Below are positions 23,222 through 33,942 of a stretch of 64,000 nt of DNA, piece by piece; within the stretch, counting starts at the first letter, position 1; every line of letters starts with the position of its first letter. The translations under genes and the position numbers were made by a program. Origin of the DNA: Strobilurus pachycystidiatus (Eukaryota > Basidiomycota > Agaricomycetes > Agaricales > Physalacriaceae); the NCBI GenBank assembly GCA_019915135.1, contig JAHLMK010000025.1, forward strand, positions 62,001 through 126,000, given 5' to 3'. The notes beneath the pieces were generated by a model, which did not search any database, was not told where the DNA came from, and was given only the letters and a program-made list of their open reading frames with translations.

Positions 23222-26200
23222 GCTGGACCAAGGTCTTGTCAGCAAGATCGCGTCTTTGGCAGTGTCCGCGTTTTGTTTCACTCACTTTCTTCGAGGTTTA
23301 AAGTTTCTGGAAAAAGCTCAATGGGCAGTAGAGGAAAGCGGGGGTGATTGGGGTGCTCTGAGCGAGAGAGAGAGGCTTCTGGCCCTGTGGGGGGCATTTT
23401 GCCGGGCACATATAGTGAACGGTCTAATTGTTCTATCCCGTTACAATTGGATCCACCAACTCGCAGTCTAATTCTCGGCGTAGAATAGAGCTCTCAGCAT
23501 CCAAGCTGTGTCCTATTGTCTTCATCACATCTCCGGTAAGTATGTCGTCTGCTCGGAACCCGATTTGGATGAGTATTCGTTCGGAAGACCGAAAGAAGGA
23601 AGAGAATATGAATATGGCTGTTCACCGCAACACTTTGTGGAATCAAGTGTCCGGTCGCCATCCAAGCCTGGCAACTACTGCTCCTGATCAGCGCCAAAGC
23701 TGTGTGGCGCACCCGACGCGACAAGCACATGTCGGTTGAGTACAGAACATGCTCATCAAAGCTCTCAGATTCTCTCTGTAGATCTTTTTCCGCACCTAGC
23801 ATGTAAGACGTCTTGATTTGATGATCACTATCGTCTTACACAAGCGCGAACATCATATGCAAGAGATGGAAGTCCTTGCGACTTCACGCGCACATCGCGT
23901 ACAAGGCGCGTTTAATTGTACTCTGGGCTTCTGCAATACTTTCCCGGACATGTAGCCAGCCCATATTCGCTCGTGGCACTCGTCCCTCGAAGGCGTTGGG
24001 AAAATGGCTGGCCGCTAACCTGACAGCAATTGCTGCAGAACTTGTATCAAAATTGTTTGGCTCCGAACTCGAACCGGAAAGTACCACTTCGGTAACAGGA
24101 TGATTCTTGGGACCGTTTTGCCCGCGTGCATTTAGTTATTCATGTTCAGAAGGTGAAGAATTGAAAAACGTTGAAGCGTAAGCCTGAGCATATGCTGTTA
24201 CCGCGCGAGCCAGGCTCGAGGCCCCAGGCGCGGTTCGTCACCATACGAGAGAACAAAAAGCGCGAGGAATAATTGGAGAAGCACGCTGACGACTGAATCC
24301 GAAGGGGAGCGACCGTATCGAAGCACATTGTATATTGCGCACTCGCTGGAGCCAGGTATACACAGTACATTTTTCGTCAATCATCGGGGAACTTCAAGGA
24401 AGACCTGCAACCTCATCACAGGCAAGCAATCTAGGAGCATGTTGAGTACTGAGAAGAGTGTGAGATGCTGTCGCCACGTACCTGCAGATTTGCGATGATC
24501 AGACCCAAGAAGGAGACACCAAGGAAGAAGCCGCCGACGCCGCTGGCGTACACAGAAAGTAATATTTCCGTGCAGAGCATCGTTATGGGTGTCTGTCACG
24601 GGGTCAGAGTAGATACAACAAACTGGGAGAGTTGCTTTGTTTACGTGGTGATCGGTGTTCGTCTGGATGGTAGTCAGAGGAGGGGCAGTTCTTGTTGAAA
24701 TAGTATGGTTAGCGCGAAGCAAGAGCTGGCTGGCGGTCAGTGTTTGATAGGGGAGTGCAGTAGCCGTTACACACCGACTGTCCCCTGCATCACCCGCTCT
24801 GGCACCGCCGTTTGAGAGAAAAGTATATGGTTATACTTCGGCTGACGCGCCTGTCAAGCCTTTCGTTATCTGTCCGCGGAGATGGCTCTGTACCGCTCAG
24901 TCGTCAGTGATTCAATTGGAAGATTTGGATCGATACTACATGGCCTTTGAGAGGAAGGCGCCAAGTCAAAACCTGAAGTCAACACTCAAGTGTCCTGCAC
25001 GATGAGAGCCTGTCAGCCTGATGAGAGCAGCCGCATAAGGCCGAATACCCCGGGTCCTGCAAAGACGGCCCGGCGTTGCCGACATCAGATTTTCAGATTT
25101 GCCTCCCTCCTTCATGTCGCCGCCTCCTGCTTTCTTTCCAGGCAGCCGCTGAGCAATCCGCCTCTCGCATTGTCCTCATACTTACCAGGGACAACAGCTG
25201 TGGCCCGAACCATATCAACTAGCGCCACGCATCCACAGCGACAAATCATGAAGCCAAAATGCGTTATCCGGTTCAGTCAGGCAGAATTACGCGTCTCTTC
25301 CACAGCGATCTTACGCAGAGAATTTACGGCGGCTCTCATCGATCCTCGAAGACGACCGGACGAGGAATAGCAACGACAGCTTAGCAATACCGACGAGACA
25401 GCTTCCCCATCCTGGTGTTCTGCACATGCACGGGCCACTTGGTGTTCGTTACGGAGGCGAGGAGGCATGGTCCCTGATTTGAATAGTCATTGGGCAGCGG
25501 CCAAAGATCTCGGCGCGTCGCGTCATTTCACGAAGCTTGAACAGTCGGTGATACCAACCTGGGGACATCAGGCTGGGACATATACTGTGTCTATACTTGA
25601 ACGAGAGTGTCATGGCCTGGCTCAAGCTCACTCCGGATCCGTGCTTGGTTGTGAGAGGGCCTCAGACCTGACTGTCTATTGTAATGGTACCGTGGTGGGT
25701 AGTGGGGTCGCCCTCCTTCCATCCGTGCTCATGTATTCCCCAGAACTCGCCGTCTAGGACATCCGAGTGAGAAAATCACCCGTTCTTCAGAAATGTCTTC
25801 AAGGCGCTTCGGACCCCAGAGACCACCTATGTTCCACCTGTAGCGGATTGAAGAAGGATATTCTTCGAGGAACTTTTGCCATCACAGGAAGGAACACACC
25901 AGGTTCTTCAAACGCTCTCAATCCATTGGTCTGGAACGAGCAGCCCGGAGTCTTGAGTGCGCCCTATTGATCTCGTGAACTCGACCGGGAAGCGTCGAGG
26001 GCAGTTTGAGGGCGTCGTCTCCTCGAGCAGACCATTCCATGTAATGTCAGTACGCTCTCCCGAGTTTTCTCGACCGTCTAGCCTGTCATCTTACATCGAG
26101 CAGTCTTTCCAGATGTTCCAAGAATAGACATTAGTTCCAATAATAACCAGGTACATCTATTTTCTTGTGCTCCGGGACACTTCGGTATGATTTCGGAAAC

Positions 26201-26569
26201 AAAAACGCGGCGCGCCAACCAATGTCGTTCGTCCAATTCACAACACGTGATTTGAGTCCCCTGGTGAGTTCCCTTCTTCAGCATCGCATCCCTGCTATCT
26301 TGAGCTCGCACTCTGTCCGAGCGTGCAGCAGTAAGTTGCCGTTCCCTTTTTGATTTATCCGTCTCCGTCTCATGACCGCTGGTGCTGCGCTAATACTGGC
26401 GAGACAGAGCAAGCTACCGTACCAATGTGGCGATAATGCGACATTTCCAACAATGTCATCCAGGTGGGCGTGTTTCTGCGAGGGATAACCACTGCCCGAC
26501 GTCTTTCCGCCTCTACAAGTCGGCTCAACACCGGTACAACACGATGAGCACGAGCCTCAGTCGTACAGG
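23222..26569. other. Gene-free stretch upstream of the GH6 gene
   Basis: About 3.3 kb without a supported gene. It contains one exon-like remnant at 24482-24592 (listed) and the upstream control region of the cellobiohydrolase. Confidence 0.35.
24482..24592 (-). pseudogene. Exon remnant of a small membrane-protein family, copy 2
   Basis: Bounded by an acceptor (CCGTGACAG) and a donor (CAG, gtacgt) on the minus strand. It encodes TPITMLCTEILLSVYASGVG then GFFLGVSFLGLIIANLQ, matching the pattern GGFxxxVSxLGxxIxxxQ of the fragment at 21322-21436 with the same splice position. A possible upstream exon ends near 24650. No full gene could be built. Confidence 0.32.
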
Positions 26570-26575
26570 TATAAA
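26570..26575 (+). promoter_or_regulatory. TATA box of the GH6 gene
   Basis: TATAAA 40-45 bp before the ATG chosen at 26615. It lies only ~10 bp before an in-frame ATG at 26585, which argues for the downstream start. Confidence 0.55.
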
Positions 26576-26614
26576 GCGCAAAATATGCATGTTGCTCTTG
26601 TCATTACCCAAAAT

Positions 26615-28364
26615 ATGTTGACCCTCGTCACCGGCCTTGCCCTCGTTGGCCTCTTGCCAAACTACGTTCACGCTGCTGCCCCCCTTTACGGGCAGTGCGG
26701 TGGCATTGGATGGAGTACGTTCACAGCTTATAATTGGACGTATTGATTGCTGATAACTGGATCAGCTGGCGATACGACCTGCGTGTCAGGATCTGTTTGC
26801 ACATATTCCAATGCTTACTACTCCCAGTGCCTGTGAGGATGTTGTAGGTTTCTGCGCTGAGGTATACTGACTTTTCATGTATAGTCCAGGGACTGCATCG
26901 GCGACTACTACTGGCGGATCTGGCTCAGCTACGTCGACCTCAAGTTCTGCCACTACGAGCTCGACCGGGGTCACAGCAGGCAATCCGTACACGGGCTACA
27001 CGGTTGGTCCTTTCGCACAATCGATGAGAACCTCAGCTAATAATATACCTTTCAGATCTATCTATCACCGTATTACGCTGCCGAAGTCGTTGCAGCTGCA
27101 GCTAATATAACCAACTCCACGTTGGCCGCGAAGGCTCTGACGGTCCAAAATATCCCGACGTTCTACTGGCTTGACGTCGTGGCCAAGGTTCCCCAACTCG
27201 GCACGTTCCTGGCAGATGCGTCCTCGAAAGCAACCGCCTCCGGGCAGAAATACCTTGTGCAAATTGTGATCTACGACCTCCCCGATCGGGACTGTGCTGC
27301 CTTGGCCTCGAACGGCGAGTTCAGCATCGCTGACAACGGGCTGAACAACTACTACAACTATATTGATCAAATTGTGGCCCAGATCTCCAGTGAGGCTTGC
27401 CGAACCCAATTTAAGATTTCTCTGATCATGTGCGCAGAATATCCCGACGTCCGTGTCGTGGCCGTCGTCGAGCCGGACTCTTTGGCGAATCTCGTCACCA
27501 ATCTAAACGTGGCCAAGTGCGCTAATGCAGAGAGTGCCTACAAGGTGGGGATGCTCTCATTCGGTATTGACCGCCAGCACTAACTCTTCGATTTACAGTC
27601 AGGTGTTACATACGCAATGGAACAGCTAAACAAGGTCGGAGTGTATATGTATCTCGATGCAGGCCACGCAGGATGGCTCGGATGGCCGGCGAACCTTTCC
27701 CCGGCTGCCCAGTTGTTCAATTCCCTATACGTCGGTGCAGGATCGCCCCAATTCGTCCGCGGCCTGGCTACGGATGTCGCCAACTACAACGCCCTCACGT
27801 ACGTGTGCCCAGACCTCTACCTGGAAATAGACCCGCTCATCCCATCATACACAGTACCAGTTCGCCGGATCCTATTACATCGGGAGATTCGAACTATGAT
27901 GAGTTGCTCTATATCAATGTCTGCCTTGTTGAGCCTGGCATCTACTCGAGGGCTGATTGAAAATCATTCTCCAGGCGCTTTCCCCGCTCCTCACACAATT
28001 CCCTGCCAAGTTCATCGTCGACCAAGGCCGTTCTGGGGTACAAAACATCCGATCGGCATGGGGTGACTGGTGCAATGTAAAGGGAGCAGGCTTCGGCACG
28101 CGTCCTACGCTCTCGACTGGCTCATCCCTCATCGACGCTATTGTCTGGGTAAAGCCCGGAGGCGAATGTGACGGAACAAGCAATACAAGTTCAACTCGCT
28201 ACGACGCGCACTGTGGACAATCGTGAGGAGTTTCTTCTCCATCTCGAAATGCAAATCTGACACCTACACTTTCTAGGGACGCATTACAACCCGCACCAGA
28301 GGCTGGGTCGTGGTTCCAAGCGTACTTTGAGCAGCTGGTGGCGAACGCTAATCCGCCGTTGTGA
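26615..28364 (+). CDS. cel6A: GH6 cellobiohydrolase II with N-terminal CBM1
   Basis: Nine exons: 26615-26714, 26766-26832, 26885-27002, 27056-27389, 27438-27544, 27599-27798, 27855-27918, 27975-28222 and 28277-28364; 441 residues. A signal peptide (about 1-22) is followed by a CBM1 (YGQCGGIGWTGDTTC...YYSQCL, about 25-58), a Ser/Thr-rich linker and the GH6 domain. Catalytic regions are visible: VIYDLPDRDCAALASNGE (acid Asp), VAVVEPDSLANL, and WVKPGGECDGTS near the C-terminus. It releases cellobiose processively from the non-reducing end of cellulose outside the cell. Length and module order are normal for basidiomycete CBHII. Translating through intron 4 would insert a foreign Cys-containing stretch, so that splice is well supported. 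Confidence 0.95.
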
Positions 28365-28932
28365 TTCAACTGAGTGTATAGTGTACCGATGATTCTATCT
28401 TAATGGCTCTCGCATACACGACTCGTTAATACCACGACTTTCTTGAAGGAACTAAATCATCTGAAATACTCTTGAGAGACTAATATCCACGCTTCGGAAT
28501 TTAGCACGACGCGCTCTGTAGTCTCAAAGTCATTGAGATGAGGTCGTGCATTTTGTATGCTCATTCTGTCGAGGAGCTCCTGGGGATCAAACGACTTCAT
28601 ACGGCGGAGTCGGACTCGGTAGATCTCTGTCTTTCAAATCTCACAGAGAAACCCTCTGAAAAAAATCGGAGACGAGGCGAGGAAGATTGTTGCTGACTGG
28701 GCAGTACTAGTGAGGGAGGGAGTCGAGGCGCAAGAGGAGATCCACGAATCGATGTTTACGAGTCACTGGCAAGTTGTACAGTACATGGTGGACAAACTAC
28801 TGAAGCACGTTGGACCAAAGTTGGCCGTGAACATATATATACAGTAATTTAGACGTGGAGATAATCTCGAGCAAGATTTATACACTAGTAACTTAGATGT
28901 TTAATAACCGAAGAGGTATCGTCGAGTAGTAG
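28365..28932. other. Spacer between the GH6 and Clr2-like genes
   Basis: 568 bp between convergent genes; contains the possible coding fragment at 28647-28847. Confidence 0.4.
28647..28847 (+). pseudogene. Fragment resembling a TFIIS N-terminal-like helical region
   Basis: A 66-codon open frame preceded by an acceptor-like CAG. It reads NPLKKIGDEARKIVADWAVL, then a polar helix ending in TAA. The pattern (K-x-I-x-x-x-A-x-x-I-V-x-x-W) resembles the last helices of TFIIS N/LEDGF domains. No continuing upstream exon was established. Weak assignment, possibly a relic. Confidence 0.2.
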
Positions 28933-31026
28933 CTAGCGTTTGGCTTCCGTGACGCCCCGATTCCTCAGCCGCATTTCCTGCTCAACATCCCGCATGGCCT
29001 TCACCATCATGCGTCTCCGACTAAAAGCGTAAATTTCTGGAACCCTTCCATCACCGCTTCCGATCCCCTCCAACTCAGCTGCCCGACCCAACTTGTCAAG
29101 AGGTTCCTTTGCCAGAGCAGGATGTTCCATGATACGTGGGTGGTATCGCCCTTCGACGAGGTGTACTGGGATGACAGCTTCGCAATCAGGAGGCGTGAGA
29201 CGACGGAAGGTGTACCCAATAGGAGGAGTAGGTGTTGGCCAGGTTATCGAGACAGAGGGCCTGGGTGGGAATGGGGACGGAGAGGTCGAGGGTGCTTTCG
29301 AGGCAGAGTCAGTGTCCATCTCGTCCTGGTCCACGTCAACCAGATGGATGACCTCTGTTGACACGATGACTATATCCGGGTCCTCGATGATCATGTCGGC
29401 GTTATCAGACTCGACGTCCACCAACACGGCATCATCATAGTTAGCCTCTTTCTTGATGGGTATCGCGTCCTCTTCATTACACCCAACATCTCTCTCCCCC
29501 AAGTCCACATACTCCGCCTCCTCCGCGTCATCCTTTTCGACGGCTTTTATCTCATCATAACCCCCCAACAGCTCGTACAACGCACCCGAGAAGACAAAGT
29601 CCATCGCTGCCCACTCCTCTCGCACCTCGGCGGATATCTGGTATACATGCAGGAATAAACCGCGCTTCGATCCGTGTCCTTTGTGTTGAGGAAGAGTCTT
29701 GCCATTCAGCTCTACATCGGACGAAGAAACATTGAGACGGACAAAGTCTCCAGAGCTGAGTTTCTCCGCGCGCCACCACATCCAGTCCAGGTTCGAATTG
29801 TTCACGGTCGGGAGACACGGATCTGAATCGGGGATATGAATTGGAGGGCACATCGAATCGATAGGGAGGTACTAACCGCTGGGTGCCATCGGGGTCCAAT
29901 ACTTTGTCAACTGTTCCGCCAACCGCATCGCGTAGATGAACGGTCCAACGATGGTCTCCCACTGCGGTGGGGGCTGTTCAAAAAGGAGGTGTGCTGATAG
30001 AATTTCGACGCTCGCATTCCCACTGAAGTTCTCATATCCCGTCCAAGCATCATACGGCAGCAGGCGATCCTTGTGAATGGTACGGGCGCCCGAACGTAGT
30101 AGCTGTACGTTGAAAGACTCTGCGAGCTCGGACCCGGAGGGCACGAGGGACTGAAATACATCTGCGAGGATGACACCTGGCCAGAAGATCACCTTGACCG
30201 GTTCGTGGTGCGCGCCTTCCTCTGCAGGACTGAAAAGTGGAAAATCGAGACACACCCAGACAAGGTCGTCTTCGCTAAAGGTTGGCGTGGGCGTGGGCGT
30301 GGGCAGCTGAGACGAGATTTTGTGTATCGTTAGGCTGATTGGGTCAGACCATTCGGAGGATTGCCTATCGGAGTCGGTGGTCGAAGGCTGGGAAGGCGGG
30401 ACAGATACCGATCGGGAAAGCGGTGAAGGAAGAAATCGTTCATTGCCATCCCTGGACCGCATCTTCTTGCAACTGGAATCTGAAGAGGCGGAATCCGATG
30501 ATGGCAAACATTCTCTATCTTTGCGCTTCTCGCCCTTTCTGCACCCTCGGCATTCACAATTGCTGGGGTCCATTGTAGAATCAGTCATGAGCCACTTGGC
30601 GTGGGGGATGAATTCGTTGGCAGAGCGAAAATGGTACTTGTCGTGACCTGGAGAGCAAAGAGTTCATTGATGACTCCAACGGCGAGGCAAATGTGCTCAC
30701 CGTACAGGTGACTATCCCAGTGGTTCCAGGAGCGTGAGGCGGCGCTCCGAGAGGTTCTCATACGTCGACATAGACGATACCCAGCAGGCAGGTCTTCCAT
30801 TGTATACGACACAAGTGGATCTGTTTGAGAACAATTAGCTCCACCGTTATTCAAGTCAAGCAAAAATCGTACCATACTTGGAATTGTCTTGCATGAAGGC
30901 AGTAGCTAAATCATTTCGCCACTTGACGACCGTTTTGTCGTCTTTGTCTATCGGTACGTCCCGTTGATCCTTCGACCAGTTTTCTGACTTTCCGTCCGAG
31001 CGAGGGAATCTGAGGATGGAGGGCAT
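28933..31026 (-). CDS. Clr2-like transcriptional silencing protein, paralogue 1
   Basis: Exons 31026-30873, 30820-30701, 30647-29877 and 29822-28933 (all introns phase 1) give 644 residues. The N-terminal region starts with LRFPRSDG..NW, continues DLPAGYRLCR, then HFRSANEFIPHAKWLMTDST and the Cys motif NCECRGC (near residue 121), the layout of basidiomycete cryptic loci regulator 2 proteins. A Ser/Pro linker leads to a central part (EDDLVWVCLD...FWPGVIL...LLPYDAW) and a C-terminal part (LDWMWWRAEKLSSGDFVRL..., YTFRRL...VEGRYHPRIMEHPAL). In fission yeast Clr2 is a subunit of the SHREC histone deacetylase/remodelling complex acting in heterochromatin. An acidic, low-complexity insert separates the C-terminal halves. 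Function here is inferred from the family. Confidence 0.82.
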
Positions 31027-32504
31027 AATTTGGGACCGAAAGAAGCTGCTTCCCATCCGGTCGTCATATATATGTGACCGCAGCGCTGATCATTTGAGGG
31101 CAGGTAAAGGTTATGGGTTCGAACTTCGAAGGGATAGTGCCGAGGAAGGGAGGCCGCTGATCGGCATATGAAAAGTCCAGTAGGTCCATGTCCTAGAGGC
31201 TAATAGTAACCAACGCCTGTCAGTCCCAAGGCTCAACGGGCCAAAAGTCGATCAAAGTAAGAGAGGAAGAGAGGCTCCGAGACAACTCCGAGACCAAAAG
31301 GGAAATGGCGGGCCGATATGCCGAGCGACCATTTTGCCGCAAACGTTACTGCCGCTGATGCAGAGGTACGCCTTCACTGCCTCCCATGCTCTACTAAGGC
31401 CTTGCCACAGCCATCTATCAGCGTCATCAGATGCTCCTGAGATCACGGCGAACCCTCCTTGAATGGTCTTCTTCTCGAATCAACAGCCTGCTGCACTCAG
31501 AACATTGCTGTATCTCATTCTGTCAGCACTCATATATCGCAGGTCTTTTGGCCTCAAACTGGCATTGGGTTCAGGCGGCACCTAAATCCTCACGGACGAT
31601 CTCATCACGCGTCTGCTGGTGCACGCCACTCGAGTGTGCAGTCGCCTCTATGCACCGCCGTACGCTTCGAAAAGTCTCGACATCGCACGACTTGATTCTG
31701 ACTGCCGAGAACGCGTATACTTACCTCGTCTGCAAAGCTCGAGAATCATTATCAGCTCGCCTGGGTGGTCCATCGCAACAGAAGAGATATAGACCTCGAG
31801 GGACTTCGAATTTGGCATCAGTGGCGTTGTGTTGTGAGTGCATTTCGGAGGAATGAAGACCCCGTGTAGGTCTTCTTCGTCTTCATTCTCTCAACGAATC
31901 GTTTCTCATCGCTTACGACAACGTATATCTCATACGCTGGCATCACACTTTGTCTAGCTTTATTTTAAGCGCATCCAATCTTACGACGGTTGTGCTGCTC
32001 TCCAGGGGCCACACATCAATGTGGCGCTATCATTGGCGAGTTCATTCGTTGGACATCGAAGTGTCTCTGATGATTGTTCCAGCAGTATTGGCGGAGATCG
32101 GTTCCGAAGTCTCTAGATTCGCCATTTGTGTTGCTGTGAAGATGAGTCATGCCAGATTTCTAACAGGATCGATGAATCCCTCTGTGTCGCTCGGTTCTTG
32201 AAGGGCCCAAATTGACTCGACTGTAAACGAGGCAAGCTGTTCTTCTGCTGGACCCTCTCTCACGCAACTACACCTCTATAAAACTGCATCCGAAGATTAC
32301 GGAGTGAGTTGCATGGTAAACAGGTCAGATAGTACCTCAAATCAACAACGTCAACTGAATCAGCGCCTGCTGATTTACTCCTGGATCACGGCATCTCGTG
32401 TTAGTAACCGAATTTTCTACGCTGTACCGTTGAGGACACTGATAAGAAGATACCTAGACTGTCAATCAGTCAAGTTCCCACTTCCGAACTCTCGCTCTCA
32501 GAGG
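31027..32504. other. Upstream region of 7TM gene 1, first unit of a segmental duplication
   Basis: About 1.5 kb. From about 31.17 kb onward it is homologous to 34.36-36.08 kb (for example ggaaatggcgggccga at 31300 and 34465, and the gcatcagtggcgtt segment near 31820 and 35415). Neither copy has a conserved long ORF, so this is probably diverged regulatory or relic sequence. Confidence 0.55.
31066..31073 (-). promoter_or_regulatory. TATA-like box of Clr2-like paralogue 1
   Basis: ATATATAT on the minus strand about 40 bp before the ATG at 31026, comparable to the TATA boxes of the other two paralogues. Confidence 0.35.
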
Positions 32505-33942
32505 ATGTTGTCCAACGAGGATAATGCCCTCGTCTCGCACCTGGGAGCAATCCTCTTCTACAACGTTGTACAGGATGGCACCTCATTTGTTTTTTATGGT
32601 GACGTTCAGTGCCTGATTCGATACCCTGCAATCCACGATTGAATGGGCAATATAGGCATATATCTCGTCCTGTTTGCAATATGCTTGTGGATGACCCTGT
32701 AGGTTTTTCTTCTGTTCTTTATTTGTCACTGAACGCCACTGCTGAGCGCTGCTTTGAATAGGCGGCACCCTCTCAAGTCGAGCGCGTCAAAGATTTTGCT
32801 GGCGGCCATGCTCCTGCTCTTCGTATCGACCACAGCCCAATTTGTGCTCGACATGACGCTACTTCTGCACCAGATGAAGGTATACCTGATAACCACGGAC
32901 GTCCCACTCGACGAAAGACGCTTGCAATATGTGTCAATCCTCATACCTGTACGGATCGCAGCTTACTGGCCGGTTACGGTCAATGTAAGTTGGGCTCCTT
33001 ATATGCGGCTCCCTTGTTTGACCTTGTACAGTTCATGGTCTCCGACCTCATTGTGGTCTGGCGCGCATGGGTGATGTATCCCCGAAATTTCATAGTTCGA
33101 GGTGTGCTGGCTGTGGTCACTTTCGTTGACCTGTGTGAGTTTGGCGTCTCCTCGCAACCATGACGACTATCCTGACTTTCCGTAGTCTTTTGGGTCTATT
33201 CGCGAGGCCTCGCCAGCGCACACGTCAGGCAATTTGCCAACCCAGTCACGGACCAGCAAATGTCGACCGCAAGCACCTTCATTTCGCTCGGGGCAAACGT
33301 CCTGGGGACGATGTTCATTGGCTTAAAAGCATGGTCTGTCGCGTTTGTCCATATATGTCAGACCAGACGTCAATTATCTACAGGGAGCATCACAAGCTCG
33401 TGCGGTCTGCGACCATGAAGGAACGTCCCAGTGACGTGTCAAAGATCTTAGTGCTTCTTGTCGAGACAGGAGCAATGTTCGCCTTCATCCAGGTTGGTCC
33501 TTTCCCCACACCTTCATAAAAGTTGCTTACGGTCCCCGTTCTCACTTCCAGCTCATAACTGGCATCACTGGTCAGATTGACAAAGTTGCATTAGCGCCTC
33601 TGAGTCTCGCCACAGCTGTCATCGAAAAAGCCGCAATCTATTCTGCCGTACGTCTTGGTTTACCTTCTCGATTTACTCTCAAGTCTCAATCCTGTGCAGG
33701 CCATCTTACCGACTGCGACCATCATCATTGTACGGTCGCATCAGTCACTCGAAACGTGGTCTATGAAGAGCCTGACCGATAGTACTGTCGCCTCCTTGGA
33801 CAACAGGAGAGGCACGGTCTTATCTACGCTTCAATTTGGTTCCAACCCGACACAGAGTGGAGCAACGGGCGGCAGGCCAATTGACTATGCAACAGGGCGG
33901 GAAAACAAGCAGAATGATAAGGATGGGAGTAGCATAGTCTGA
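32505..33942 (+). CDS. Seven-helix membrane protein (agaric family), paralogue 1
   Basis: Eight exons: 32505-32598, 32656-32698, 32762-32984, 33032-33134, 33186-33333, 33384-33492, 33552-33647 and 33700-33942; 352 residues. Hydrophobic helices include GIYLVLFAICLWMTL, ILLAAMLLLFVSTTAQFVLD, FMVSDLIVVWRAWVMYP, ISLGANVLGTMFIGLKAW and ILVLLVETGAMFAFIQLITG, followed by AILPTATIIIVRSHQSLE and a Ser/Thr-rich cytosolic tail. Intron 1 is needed because the unspliced frame hits a TGA at 32639. The topology is that of the abundant agaricomycete 7TM proteins of unknown function, with no known ligand. Exon lengths equal those of paralogue 2. Confidence 0.8.

Noticed and set aside
26585..26614. Upstream in-frame ATG of the GH6 gene
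   Set aside because: Only about 10 bp after the TATA box and it would place ten residues before a good signal peptide; the ATG at 26615 is preferred.
31105..31125. GGGTTCGAAC motif resembling a tRNA T-loop
   Set aside because: No matching acceptor stem, D-loop or anticodon arm upstream; not a tRNA.
32599..32655. Apparent premature stop (TGA near 32639) in 7TM paralogue 1
   Set aside because: It falls in an intron with good borders; the paralogue has an intron at the same place, so the gene is intact.
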